A DNA stretch of 64,000 nucleotides from Earliella scabrosa (lineage: Eukaryota; Basidiomycota; Agaricomycetes; Polyporales; Polyporaceae). Under the pieces are notes generated by a model. That model saw nothing but the letters and a program-made list of their open reading frames with translations, did not search any database and was not told the origin of the DNA. The translations under genes were made by a program, and so were the position numbers. Where the stretch lies: positions 3,162,001 through 3,226,000 of the forward strand of contig JABYQQ010000001.1 in the NCBI GenBank assembly GCA_022605405.1, in the 5' to 3' direction. The stretch's first letter is position 1, and each line of letters starts with the position of its first letter. Shown piece by piece: positions 13,772 to 28,196 of this stretch.

Positions 13772-15687
13772 TTACCACACCGACCATCCAATCACAACAA
13801 ACAATGCGAGCGGCGCCCACGCAGCCTCCCAGAAATCCCTCCAGAACCCTTTCATCACACCTACTCGCCGATCCCTTTCGTCATCCCCACCGCTACCACT
13901 CCAGAAGAACGCGACCAACGCATGGCGCAACGAAGCTAGCGACAGCGTGATCCGTCTTCTGTTGCCCCCTATGGGCAATGTGAAGCTCCACGACCATTCC
14001 TGGCGAGGGAACGCCTTTGAGCGCCACGCGCTGGGAGGCGGAAGGTCGTAGTCCACGTCATCGTCGGGGTTTGACCTCGATCCGAGGGGAATAGAGTCAC
14101 CGGAACGCGTCGATACTGGAGCATATCGCTGGGATGTTCGGCGGATATTGGAACCGAGGAGGACGATCAGGGTCAGAACGATGAGAGGGACGTATACTGA
14201 GAGGTAGATCCCTAGCTGGTCAGGAAGCAAGCACGGTCGATGCGCGACGAATCGGTCCTCGTCCTGATGAGAGCTGGTGGGATGAGAGCCGGTGGGAGGA
14301 ATCAGCGATAGGAGCTGATAGCCTGGTCGCCGAACGCCCATAGCCATCGAAAAGGACTTGACCGTGATCTCGGGTATGGAAGTCGGAGGGGTTGGACGCT
14401 TGGTGTCAGTTGATAGCACTGTGTGTACGTACTCGCAGTAGTCGTGGTCATCCCCACTGGTAGATGTTTCAGCGCTTCAGGTAGTGCGACTGGATGGATT
14501 GCGCACACACCTGAAGACGATAGCGGGCCGGATGGTCTGCAAGAGGAACTGCGACGCTGATTGACTGAGCAGGTTCTGGTAGCCAAGGCCTCGTCCTTGG
14601 CGGATCGTCCCGCGCTCACGGAGAGGTCCACAGTCGGTGCGCTCGGGCCGGTAGAGCGGGACATGGGTGAAAAGAATAGGGCGTGCGCCGTCTACTGCGT
14701 GCTCTGGATCTGCGCCTGGGAATGAGTGCCAAACTTGGATGTCAGTCAACGTACAAACGCCGAAGATAGCACGACGAAAGGATGGTGGGAGCCTTCCGTC
14801 GTCCATGTGGGATGACGTACTTTGTGCGGATGATTGTACGAACGCGATGGTGCGGTCCGGCTTTGCTTCCGCCCATTGTGCAAAAGGCATCTCGGCGATA
14901 GCGCGTTCCCGGTCTTCGTCTACCATGCCCGGTGCGTCTATCAGCCAGACGGTGCGGTTCGCGAGCGTGATGCGCTGGTTGAGCGCGCCGAAGTGCGAAG
15001 TGTATCGTTCCACTGCATGCTCGTCAAACTGATACCTCGGCGAAGATACGCCCAGACTAAGCCGGCAGCTGTCTGAGCAATTGGTCTAGCATGAGATGTG
15101 GAAGAGGTTTACCCGACATCATGATTCCCCGGAAGGTAGTGCATTGGAATGCTTGCATCTGCGGCAAATATGCTCTTGAATCTTCGGAAGTACGTCTCGT
15201 ATCTAACAGAAGATTGGTGAGGGGATGAAGAGGAGACAGTGTGATCCGCGAGAGCGATGAATAGCACGTACTCTTCGTCCGACATTGCATGTCGACCGTT
15301 GTCCATCATGTCGCCGAGAAATACGACAGCATCGGGGCGGCAACGCAACACAGCACGCCAGCTTTTACGGAGATTGAGATCGACGATGACTTGACTCAGC
15401 CACACAAGCCATGGAGGGCGGTCTGGATATGACCGGTGGTCCAGGATTTGCGGGTCTGCGACTACGAGAACATGGGTAGGTGACCCATTTGAGAGCTCCT
15501 TGATGACGAAGACAACTGTTTCGATGAGCTCTCGCTCGCTTGAGAGCGTAGAAGGACGCACCAGTTGCGATTGGGAAACATCAGGCCATTGGCAACTTGA
15601 TGCATGGTTGTAGAATGTACCCAGTTCATACCAAAAGACGACTAACAACCAGACGAGGCGGGTTATGTTGACGAGACGAGGGGACAT
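13772..15687 (-). CDS. Cdc1/Ted1-type metallophosphoesterase, canonical copy
   Basis: Predicted ER-membrane metallophosphoesterase of the Cdc1/Ted1/PGAP5 family, which trims ethanolamine-phosphate from GPI anchors during ER export. The start at 15687 gives an N-terminal membrane segment (NITRLVWLLVVFWYELGTFY). Metal-site motifs follow in order: VVADPQILD, VVFLGDMMDNGR, YLPGNHDVG and LFTHVPLYRPE. A second hydrophobic segment, IYLSVYVPLIVLTLIVLLG, lies before a variable cytosolic region. The gene ends with a third segment (APLALFVVIGWSVW). All catalytic residues look intact. A paralogue lies at 31582-33834 on the other strand. Exact substrate is inferred from the family. Confidence 0.88.
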
Positions 15688-15948
15688 GACGACAATCAAG
15701 CAGAGCAAAAGATAGGTGACGTTCTACTATTGCATAGCGGAGAGCGAGCGGAAGCACGGGGTGTGCAGCAAGAGAGCGTGTCTAGTCCAAGTAGCACAGC
15801 AGATCTGAAAGCAGGTAAGCAGGTCGACTGGGTCGAGGAAGGACCCTGGTGACTGGTCGATGGAGGGATATGCAAGTGTGTGGCGCTAGCGCTGCTGACG
15901 TCGCCCCGCCCGATCGCGTCACCGTGGGAAAGTGACACCCTACGCGCG

Positions 15949-15954
15949 ACGCGT
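15949..15954. promoter_or_regulatory. ACGCGT (MCB-like) site between two divergent genes
   Basis: A palindromic MluI cell-cycle-box core lies 68 bp upstream of the SNF2 gene start at 16022 and within the 334-bp divergent promoter shared with the metallophosphoesterase gene. In yeasts this core binds MBF and drives G1/S expression of replication and repair genes. Activity here is an inference. Confidence 0.35.
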
Positions 15955-16021
15955 CGGTGGCCATATGCGGAAAAACCCGCTTTCTTTCGTTCCACCACGT
16001 CCTCCGCTTCAGAACTGCCGA

Positions 16022-19000
16022 ATGTCCAAGTTTCATCTGTTTGAGGTGCGTCTACACGTCTTTTGACGCGTCATTCTAATGACCCTCGCGTGTAGTATAG
16101 CAAGAGCAGTCGCGCGACTTGCCATGGTCCGGCGCCATGCCAGGGCTCTCCAATCGAATTGGGTTCTCTGAGGTACGGGGAAGTACGAGCAGGGAAGTAT
16201 GGCGAGACGGTGGAATGGCGGCATTGGTACTTCACGCGTCTCTTCCGTTTCGCTTGTCATTGATTGACTTTTTGCCTCGCGGGACCATCATAGGGGATGT
16301 GTAACGCCCGACATTCTCACGAAGCTCGCCTCTGTCAAGCTCGAAACCGTGCCTGGGTTCGCAGACCTATAGTACGCTGTCTTCAGAATGGTGAAGTAAA
16401 TCCAGATGACTGACAAAGATGATGTACAGCCCTGCGGACCAGAGCAAGATCAGACTAGCGGTCCAGCTTCGACGCGTCGACTCTGCTGATATTCCTCCAA
16501 CTGCCAAGGATCCAGCTCTGTCTACCCCGGGACCAAGTCAGAAGAAACGAAAGTTGCAATACGAAGCCTCTCTTTCATCCTCTCAGAATACGCCACCAAG
16601 TTCGTCTCAACCTAGCTCCTCACAGCCCTCGTCTTCGCAACCGCTGCGGCGAATCACCGGCCCTCCCCTCTCGCAAATCAGACAAACGGTGGAGGAAGTG
16701 GAGAATGAGGATGTTCCCGAAGAGGAGAGTAAGGATGAGCCGTATGTCTGGTTGAGGACTAGCATCGTGGGTGTCCAGTATTACAAAGGTGCTCTCCCCA
16801 CACTGCAGATCCCCTGTACTTTGCTGACATTGTAGTCGTAGGCTTGGTCGGTCCGGGCGAGGAAGTCGTACTAGTCCGGGAGCCACATAACAAGTACGAT
16901 CGGTAAGTATTGCCTTCATGCAGCGAACGATGATGGGGCTTGTGCTGAGCGCATATATGCTCCAGTAACGCTATACAGGTGAAGAACATCGGTGGCACAC
17001 AGGTTGGCCACGTACCACGCAATGTGGCCGCCAAGCTCGCGCCGCTTATGGACAGCAACCAGATCACAGTTGAGGGAGTCATGCACGAGGGCAACTGTGA
17101 GTCCACCTCCGTTGTACCCTTGTAACCCCCGTACTGACATGTTCTCAGTGGCCGGGTTCGCCTATTCGCTTTCCATGTAAGACACGTCGTACATTTCCTG
17201 GAAGATCTTCGTTCACGCATCGCCACTTAGGACGATAAAGATATATGGTCCCGCCGACAAGCGCCACATTCTCGAACCCAAACTCATCTGGGCGACTCCC
17301 GGCCAGCGTGGATTTCCGAAGGTACCCCCAAGTGGCATACGCTCTGTCCCTGGTGCACCTGCGCCATATGCAGCTCCGGCACCGGCACCTGCACCTGCGG
17401 TACCTACTCCTTCTGCCCCTCAGCGCTCTGTCCCAGGAGGCAGTCAGCAGCGTGCACCAGGCATGACGGCCGCGCAACAAGAGGCTTTGCGGAAACAGCA
17501 GGAGGCTTACGCCAAAGCTCAAGAACTGAAAGCCATGCTCAACACTCTTGAGAAGGTCGACGACGAGGGCCGTAGAGCTTCGCTCTTGGATACGCTCTGC
17601 TCTGTTGATGACGTTCTTGGCTTGCCCGTGCACCCGAACCCGCCCAGCATCGCGTCTGGAGAGCTCAGAGTCAATCTGCTGAAGCATCAGGTCAGTAGCA
17701 AGGGAACAAGGGTTCGGCTGTCATTCTTCCGGTACTGATCGTTTTATAGAGTCAAGCATTGAAGTGGTGTATCGATCATGAGTATCCAGTGCTGCCACAG
17801 AAGGAGACGGACAAACCTGTACAGTTCTGGCAACTTCGCAAGGGTCACAAGGTAAGATGGATATGGTCTCAATCGGAAAGTGACGCTGATGAAGTTGTAA
17901 TGTCTAGGTTCACTACTACAACAGTAAGTCGACATCAGTCGATATTCGGAAACGTAGCACGACCGATCTCATGTACTTCAGTTGCCACCAAGACCCCACA
18001 GGAGGCCGCCCCTGTGCTAGGACGTGGTGCGCTGTGCGCTGACAGCATGGGACTTGGCAAGACTTTGACCATGCTCGCCCTTATCCTTGCGACAAAGTCC
18101 GACACACCTCTGGACCATTCCAATGCTACACTCATCGGTCTGTGGTTGTATGCTATGCTGTAGACCCTTAACGCTCAACGCCTTGTCTCTTCTAGTGGTT
18201 CCATTGTCCATTATGTCGAACTGGGAGAAGCAGATCGAGGATCACGTCAGACCTGGAGCGCTGACATCCTGCGTGTATTATGGCAAGACGCGTTCGATGA
18301 CCCCCGCGGAGCTCAAGAAATACGACGTTGTGATCACGACGTATCAGACTGTCACCCAAGAGCATGACCTCAGCGTAGCCGGAAAAGGGGGCGCGCCCGC
18401 GGCTAAGAAGCAGAAGACCGATAAGGGACTGTTCGACGTAGCGTGGAAGGTGTGTAGGCTGAATGCACCATGCTCACTTGATTCTCAGTATACCCGCACC
18501 ACAGAGGATCATTCTTGACGAGGGTCACAACATCCGCAATCCTCGGACCAAGATGGCGAAGGCCGTCTGTGCGCTCACCGCACAGCGGCGTTGGGTCTTG
18601 ACTGGTACTCCGATCGTGAGTGAATCCTCGTAGTCATCAAACCGTAGTTCTAATCGTTCATCTGTCCCTATGTCCCAGATCAACTCGCCCAAGGTGATTG
18701 CATTTCTCAACCTGCTAATCTGCCCGTACTCATCGTCTGCAGGATCTCGGGTCGATCCTCACTTTCCTGAGAATCTGTCGACCTCTAGACAATGAAGACT
18801 TCTACAAGCGGATGGTACTGCGTCCATTGAAGGATGGAAACCCTGCCGGCGCTGAGCTCATGCGTGTAAGTTGCGCCCTACCGAATATTTGTAAACTGGT
18901 CCTCAACGCATGTATAGGCTTTGATGAGCCACATCTGCATCCGAAGGACAAAGGAAGTAAGTAGTTGGCCAGGCGTCTCTGTGTTGTATTGACGACTTGG

Positions 19001-21268
19001 CGTGAATAGATGCAAGACAAGGATGGAAATTCGTTGGTTCCCTTGCCGCCAGTGAGTTGATTGCAATCTGCGCTAGCATGACACCAATTCACGCCTTCCA
19101 GGTCGACATGACGATTGTTCCAGTTGCCCTGACACCTCAAGCGAGAGTAGGTCTATCCGCCCATCCTTTAAATGTCTTCCGATTCAATCCATATACTAGG
19201 AGCTCTACGATGCTGTCGAGCAATTGTCTAAGGAGCGAGTAGGAAATCTCCTACAACGACATGGAGCCATCAACGCCGCCGCCGTACGTGACCTCCTGAC
19301 AGCTCTTTCGACCTGCCCTCATACCGCCATCAGGTGCAATCCAATGTGCTCAGCTTGCTGACCAGAATGCGTCAACTTGCATTGCATCCCGGTCTCCTTC
19401 CGCCTAATTATCTGGAGCAACTTCGCGCGAATAATGACCAGGACGACGATGGCCCTCCTCCGGTGCAGCTTACTCCACAAGAGAAGACTCGCCTTCAGAG
19501 CCTCCTCGCTCAGGCGATCGAGGACTGCGAGGAGTGCCCTATCTGCTTCGGCGTACTGAACGAGCCCCGTATCACATTCTGCGGGCATATGTTCTGCTTG
19601 CCTTGGTCAGTATCGTCAGTGTATGCGCTTCCTACCTCTCTAATCATTCATGCAGCATTACCGAAGTCGTCAGCCGCGACCCCAAGTGCCCCATGGTGCG
19701 TGATATGCATTGAGAGTTACTTCTGCATTCCGAACGATGCGATATAGGACCGGCGCCCGCTTGGAGTCTTTCAACTGGTAGAGCCTCCTCCGCCAACGGA
19801 TCTTACTCAAGCGCCAGTACGGTTCGACGACGACTTGGAGGATGATGAAGACGAGCTACGCACTGGATCGTCTGCCAAAATCGATCAACTGGTCACCTTG
19901 CTGAGGCTTACGCCGGAGACGGACAAGTCTCTGGTCTTTTCTCAGTTCACTTCCTTCCTGGACAAGGTCCGTTTGCTTTGTGTAGCGCAGTAGGTGTAGC
20001 TGACACGGCTTTCGTTCCAGATCGCGGAGACATTGGACAAGGAGGGGTGCGTACCATGCTCATTGGTCCGATCGACGTTCTCATTCTACCTGTAGTATTC
20101 CGTATGTTCGTTTCGATGGGAAAATGTCGGCGCGTCGGCGCCAGGAGACGATCGCTCGTTTCTCCGTTCCTATTGAAGCCGATGAATCTGCCCCTCCGCT
20201 CAGCCAAGCCACAGCGCCGCCGCCGTCGAGCCAGCCTACAGAGCCGGCTTCTTCTCAGCGCTCTTCTCGTCGCGGTCGCCCGACAAAGTCCATGGTTGTG
20301 GAGTCTATCGATGATGACGATGATGGCGACTTCGTGATGGGTGACGACCAGGAGGATGATGACGACTTCATCGACGACGATGACGATGACGACGCACCCC
20401 CGCGGACTCAGTCGAAGAAGGGCAAAGGCAAAGGCAAGAGCAAGGGCAAGGCGAGTACGAAAGGCAAAGGGAAGAAGAAGGCGAGCCTGCCCGTCGACAT
20501 TCCGGCGTCGAGTTATGCAGACTTCGACGGCCCCAACCCTCGTGTCATGCTCATCTCGCTCAAAGCTGGGGCGCTTGGGCTCAATCTCACTGTTGCAAAC
20601 AACGTATACCTGTGAGTAATTGCAGTTGCTACTAGGAGAGGACCAACTCACTCAAGTGATCTGGCGCCCTACCAGGATGGATCCGTAAGGGTAATCGTAT
20701 TCGGGCCATCGACCGTAGACTGACTACTCTTTAATAGATGGTGGCAGGAAGGTATCGAGTCTCAAGCCATAGATCGATGCAACCGGTATGTCACACATTG
20801 CAACTGCGTCATTCTCCATCGGCTCACTGTACCCACAGCATCGGACAGAAGAAACCTGTTCATGTTTATCAGCTCATCGCCGAGAATACTGTCGAGTCCA
20901 AGGTGAAGTGTAACGTGCTGCTGATGTCGCATACGTTTGGACTGACCAAGGGTGCTTATAGGTTATTGAGATACAGGAGAAGAAAAAGAAGCTCATCAAG
21001 GAGGTACGTCCATTGGTGATCACCTCTTCTATCATATGCATGACTCAAGTGCGCGTTTAGGCGTTTGCTGGTATCAAGAGCAATGAGACACAGCGACAGA
21101 AGAAGGAAGCGCGCCTTCAAGGTAGAAATGAACTCTGTTACCATCCCCGGCGAGTACTGACCGAATTCGATAGAACTGGTGGAACTGTTTGGCCTGCAGA
21201 GGCAAGTAGGAACACAGGGTACCGCCAGCGCGTCTCAGGCCACCCTGGATTCTTGGCGCGCATCTTGA
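16022..21268 (+). CDS. Rad5/HLTF-type SNF2 translocase with N-terminal PARP-type zinc finger
   Basis: Predicted nuclear DNA translocase and E3 ligase of replication-fork repair. Early exons 16022-16045, 16096-16226, 16294-16371 and 16430 onward keep frame. Domains in order: a PARP-type finger ([15 protein letters not shown] ... EWRHWGCVTP), a Ser/Gln linker, a HIRAN domain ([11 protein letters not shown] ... [19 protein letters not shown] ... [15 protein letters not shown]), a Pro/Ala linker, the SNF2 ATPase ([25 protein letters not shown]), a RING finger ([21 protein letters not shown] ... KCPMD), and the helicase C domain ([12 protein letters not shown] ... [14 protein letters not shown] ... 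[18 protein letters not shown]). This HIRAN-SNF2-RING-HelC order is that of HLTF and Rad5. A charged insert of about 110 residues splits the last domain. Around 20 short introns occur, and the protein is roughly 1,100 residues. The only uncertain point is whether the finger is always joined in the mRNA. Confidence 0.9.
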
Positions 21269-21536
21269 ACCATATCTATTTTCCCTGTCCAGGTGCGGCG
21301 GCGTGCCCAGAAAACCTGCTGCTTACGATATGCTCCATGTAATGTTCAAGATTAGTGCATATAGTGTATCTAGTCGACCACAACAGACAGTCGATAACTC
21401 TGATGCTCCATCTATTGAATGGATAATTCGATCTCCAACTTCAAACCCCTGCGTGTCCTGACAGGCGCATACTTATGAAGGAGGGCTAAAGTGGGCGTTA
21501 ATAACCTGTCGCACCCTAGGAACTCAAACGTGACAC
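21269..21536. other. Convergent 3' intergenic region
   Basis: A 268-bp gap between the tails of the SNF2 gene and the peroxidase gene, expected to hold both poly(A) sites. No gene is visible. Confidence 0.5.
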
Positions 21537-23260
<1,724 letters not shown>

Positions 23261-23393
23261 AACGACGCTTGAAGTGAAAGGCGAACTTGAAGGAATAAGT
23301 AATGAAGGGAGGAGGTTGAGAGCTGAATGAAGGGATGCGTCGAAGTGTAAGCCCTAGAAGTATGAGGATCTTGAATCGCAGAGCAGCAGCACC

Positions 23394-23399
23394 TTTATA
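23394..23399 (-). promoter_or_regulatory. TATA box of the manganese peroxidase gene
   Basis: TATAAA on the minus strand, 134-139 bp upstream of the peroxidase ATG. Two sequences matching the metal-response core TGCRCNC lie further up: TGCGCAC on the minus strand at 23726-23732 and TGCACAC on the plus strand at 23873-23879. Such sites are reported in MnP promoters of other white-rot fungi. Confidence 0.5.
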
Positions 23400-24991
23400 C
23401 CTCCTCCGCCGCGGAAGCACGCCCCGTGTATGCGCAGCTGCGACATACGTATCCTGAATCGCTCAGGAAACAAGATGGTGACCCGCAGCTCGATATGCTG
23501 CCGGCCAATCCGAGACTTGGCTTCTGACTTCGTACACAGGTTCAGGGCGATCGGTGGAAACTGTTCTCAGAGCTGCCACACCAAATAGTTTAGCGAAACT
23601 GACAGGGAAATCAGGAGAAGGGCGCTGGTGCACTGCGCTGTCAGCAGGACTGGGTACGATTCGGTGTCTTGAGTGGGCACCTGGAGCCGGTGGGCCAGCA
23701 CTGGTATGCTTACAGGCCGAGCCGTGTGCGCAGCTACCTTTCGCACACAGGTAATCTCGCAGAGCATCTGCATATGCCTTCGATATGAGTCACTGATGGT
23801 GATGGTGTCAATTTCTGGGGAGCGGAATGGAAGGAATGAAGCGTACAGGCCCATGGCATGGTGCGTGTGCTATGCACACCAACTGTGGAAAAGAACCAAC
23901 GTGAGATAGTCTTACCTCTCAATGTTACACAACAAAGACGGCGACTTGTATCTTGCATGAGCTTCTGCGTTATGTAGCGAGTGGCAACACGGAATTTCGG
24001 GAGGCCTGTGACTCTATTGACTCGCAACGAAGTTCGTATGTCACACTCCGTTCAACAATGAGTTCAACACGCGGTTGCAAGCGGTACAATGATCTGAGAC
24101 ATCGTCGCGGAACACTTCAGACATGCAGTTACCGTGCAAGGCCGTATAGGGACATCGAGGGCGTGGTGGCGGTCTCATACTTAGTCAAGGCGATCACGGT
24201 CACAAACCAGTGCTCCTTCCACTTACGGTAAGTCGCGTTAACCTGAGACTCGCTCAACCGCCGCTGGAAGCTAGCTCGACTGCTCTCGGTGTGCACTTTC
24301 CGCGATGTTCGCGCGATACAATGTCGGTTCTGTACACTCGACCTTACGTAGGCTTTGCAGGGTCTCCTCAACGCCGGCACGCATCTGGCACCCGAAACGC
24401 GTTCCCGCGCTGACCGTATGAAATATCTGCAATGCCGTTGGTCTGCATCAAGCCGCTAGACGACGAGTGTATCTCTCTACTCTAAATGGGAACACGCGTG
24501 CTAAGTTCCCAGTCAGACGCGGGCGCAGTGTGAAAGGTGTCGTCACCACTATCACCGGATAGGGAATCCAGTACACCGACGCAACCACTCGGAATGACTA
24601 GAGCGTCGGACCGGCGAACACACTCTCATGAACAGCGGCAGCGCCAGATGATTCAGCGCAGTAGCAGAGGCGCGGCTTCAAGACGATCAAGCCGTTACTG
24701 CGAATCCGCTCGCAGCTATTACGACGGACACACACTATGTCAATCACGCTGCGCGACTCGATGCTTATACCAAACCCGAGCGGAGTGTTGCCCCGGATAC
24801 GACGACGGGCAGGGAAGAATAAAAACCCCGATGCTTTCGGGCGCGCCGACTTGCCATGTGCGCCTGGGGACGAGCAACCGTTTTGAGACCGACTCTGATA
24901 AACTTGGAAGCATCATTCCGAATAACGCTGCCCCGAGCGCACGCGCTTTCGAGCCGCAGTCCAATACACAAGGAGGAAAAACATGATAGCG
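23400..24991. other. Peroxidase upstream region and intergenic DNA
   Basis: About 1.6 kb between the peroxidase promoter and the 3' end of ELG1. Open frames near 23953-24413 and 24537-24986 lack motifs and introns. No gene is supported. Confidence 0.45.
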
Positions 24992-27980
24992 CTACAGAGA
25001 GGCGGAGAGGGTAGTGTCCGTAGGTCCATCGGCCTTAACGTCCAGATTGAAGGCAGTCCGTCTAAGAATATCGCGCTCGGCTTCGTCGAGCTGTATCCAA
25101 CGCACGCACTCCCACTGACTGCGTTGAGAGTTGCGCGTCCGGCGCGTGCTGCTCTCCGTGCGCACGCTCGCCAGGTACGCCGCGATGCGCACGTCGTCGA
25201 CCCTGACCATGTGTCGGATCCAAGGCTCGTAGTCCAGAAAGATTGCATCCGGATCATGAACGAGCTGGTAGTAGCCAACTTGCAGGCGGTTGAGCACTGG
25301 AAGGAATGCTGCGCAGTGTGAAGTGTACAGGGCGGGAAGATGTGGGGTGTCGCCGAAGGAATGATCTGGGGTAGGGTAGTGATGTTGATAAATAGTTGAG
25401 AGTTCGTTCAGGATCATGTCGTCGCGGTCATATGTGGAGAATGTGACTGGTAAGTGGGAAGAGAAGTCGCCAAGCTCTGCCGCGAGGTGCCTGATTCCTG
25501 CGAGGTCATCCGCGCAAGGCGACGCGCTGTTCGCTAACAAGTCCTGATCGTGGGCACGGATGAATGTTTTGTGCGACAAAAACGTTCAGGGGGACTCACT
25601 TGCAAAACCTCAGGCTGGGGCCGGCGGAGTCCGCTGTCCGCAAAAGAACCTAGCTCCGCAGCCCTAGCCATTCGCTTGAACCTCGCTAACGATTGGTCGT
25701 CATCATCGGTGAGCGCGGGCTTCTGGCCGGTCGAGGAAGCTGCACCCAGCTGTAAGTGGTTGATGGCACGTCGAAGGTCGGGGATGGCCACAGGTGCGTG
25801 CCTAGGATGCAATAGACGATCTATACTGCATCCAAGATGATCGCACGAGTCCTGGTAGAGTCTTTCGATGACGTGGTGATCAACGACGCGCCTATGAGAC
25901 AGGGACAGCAGTTGGAGATAGGATACTGCCAGGGGTACAGGACAGGCTCTGAAGTCAAGCACAGTCTGCAGAGGCAAGTCTTGCACTGGGACCATCGAAA
26001 CGTCTGCAATCGACTTGGTCACTATCAAGCGCACCCTACCCCGAACGAACTCACCATTGCAAGTCATAACGACGGGTCTACGACACTCCTTGATGATCTT
26101 CACCATCACCGGCCAGAAGTTGGCGTCCTCACGATAGAGCACGTCCACCTCTTCGAGCAGCACAATCGACTGGCTGACCTCCGCCTGTTCCGGCTTCGCG
26201 GGTTCTGCAGATTCTGAAGTGAAGTCCGCCGGCTTCTCCTGCGTCGGCTCAGCTTCATCGTCTGACACCACCCGCTTCGCGAAGAAGTTGAGTTTGGACT
26301 TGGTAGGAGCTTTGTCTCTCTCAACTTTAGGTTGCTGATGTTGTGTTTGCTTCACCATATGGTTCTTGCCCACCTCGCCGATGAGCTTCTGCAGTGCTGC
26401 TCCACTGCGTTCGCCAATGCCAGGATATACCTCGAAGACGTCCCAGCCAAGCTCCTGTGCACAGGCGTATATAGACGCCGTCTTGCCACACCCGTGCGGC
26501 CCTGCGAGGAGAATGGTGTTGCATACGGCATCACCGAACCTGGGCGGGGTATATGAGAATGGGGGAATGTCGTCGGTGAGAGCGGGCATGGTGAGACGTT
26601 CGATTGTCTGGTCTGAGGGGGCGTCGTCCGGGTTCAACGACTCCTCTGTTGGGGCACGTCTTAATCGGGAAAGGTGTGGTACGGAGAACTCATCCTCCGG
26701 GATGCCAATAAGGTCCAGCGGGTCCTCCCCCTCTGAGTCGTCTGCTATCCACGCGTCCTCCGGCTCCTCCGAATCAACTCGACGCCGTTTTCGCTCTACG
26801 TCGCGAACAATGCGCGGCCGTTTCGTCCCTCGCGGTCCTTGGGACTTCTTGGGTTTCGCGGATTTCGCCTTGCCCTTCTTGTCGGATGCAGTTCCAGTCC
26901 CTGTAGTGGCAGCGGCTTCGTCTGTTCCATGTATGTGGAGCTTCAAGGCGAGCAGCCAGTCTCGGAGGTAGAGCGCGGACTGCTCGTTGCCCAACACCTC
27001 GTCAGCACGTTTGGGCCGCCACCTGTCATTCCATAACTGGTTCGCGTCAGGATCTGGAATTTCCGCGGAAGGTGAAGATGAAGATGTGCTGAGGAGGCGA
27101 CTGATAGCGGGATAGCTGCGATGATTAGGCGGGATGCTATCGATAATTCCGTCACAGTTGACATGCTCTTCCACAGTATTGAGCTTCGTGATGGAGGGAA
27201 CAGAGTCTGCAGGGGAATTGTGTGCGAGCCGAGAGTAGATGGAGGTGTCTGTGTCTTGTTCGGCTACGTTCGACGGAGGTGGACGTGGATCACGACGAGC
27301 AAAGATGGAGAGCGGTACGCTATAGCAAGCCTGTGGACCTTGTACGTGTTGCGTAGTGCGGTCAGGGAATGGGGCAGAAGGCTTCGCAGTAGAAGGCTTG
27401 CCATACACTCCTTGCGGTGAAGAGCGCTCAGTGAGTGGCTTACGGGAAGCAAAGATTGAGTACAGAGCCTTGGGAGGAGGAGGAGGGATGGGAAGCGGCT
27501 TGGGCCCAATGACCGGAGATGTGATAGGACTGCTGTCAGCGATGACTATAGGTACATCGCGGCTACCACCTGGTTGATTCGCTGAAGCTGCATGACCGTT
27601 AGAACAAATACAGATCCTAGCTAGAGGACATACGCTTGTGTTCCGATGGCTGCCCTCTGCTCTCGTCCTCGTCCTCTGCCGTAATGGGACTAGAGGAGTC
27701 CATGGGTACCTCCTCGGGGAGTAGTTCTGCATCCGACGAGAGAATGTCGATCACTTCATCTCCACCGGTCGACCCGTTTTCGGAAGGTGTCGCAGATGTT
27801 ACGGGAGTGGCCTTCTTGGATGAGGAGCGGAGTGTAAAGACATCCAGCAAGGAGGTCTGACGCGACTGTGGACGGTGGCTTCGTCAGGAAGAGTGAACCA
27901 AGGAGTGACGGCGGAAAGATACTGACGGTGTCGTCCCTGGCAGCCTTGCGCAGACGCTGCTTCCTGGTTGTCGCGGGCAT
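24992..27980 (-). CDS. ELG1: Elg1/ATAD5, PCNA-unloading RFC-like large subunit
   Basis: Large subunit of the alternative clamp loader that removes PCNA (and SUMO- or ubiquitin-PCNA) from DNA after replication. The start at 27980 gives MPATTRKQRLRKAARDD, a basic N-terminus followed by a long disordered region with an acidic Ser/Asp stretch. The RFC-box entry LWNDRWRPKRADEVLGNEQ is clear. The Walker A motif is LLAGPHGCGKTASIYACAQE and the Walker B region is IVLLEEVDVLYRED. A charged insert (KSLNFFAKR-like, Lys/Glu-rich) lies between them, as in other Elg1 proteins. The C-terminal third, ending at 24992, carries the collar helices. At least five introns are present. The call over Ctf18 or Rad24 rests on the split AAA module and long N-terminus. 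Confidence 0.88.
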
Positions 27981-28114
27981 CACGAGCGTCGGCGAGACTC
28001 AGACGGAGAGGGAGAGGGGAGAGGAGAGACGTGGTTCATGCCAGAAGACAGCGCGTCCGCGCCGATTCGCGTACGCAGACGCGCTCGCGATCAGAGAGTC
28101 ACGTGCATAGCTGA

Positions 28115-28120
28115 ACGCGT
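28115..28120. promoter_or_regulatory. ACGCGT (MCB-like) site upstream of ELG1
   Basis: An MluI cell-cycle-box core 135 bp upstream of the ELG1 start, flanked by two palindromic CACGTG boxes at 28100-28105 and 28127-28132. The 216-bp interval is shared with a divergent small spliced ORF. Confidence 0.35.
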
Positions 28121-28196
28121 CTCAGGCACGTGGGCTCGGCAAGCCTGCCCTCAAGTGGGGGATATAATGCCCAGGCGCTCCGAGTGATGCCTTTTA

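Noticed and set aside
16369..16373. Apparent stop codon ending the PARP finger as a separate short protein
   Set aside because: The TAG is the last base of an exon plus the first two of a GTACGC donor; splicing to 16430 continues the frame into the HIRAN linker.
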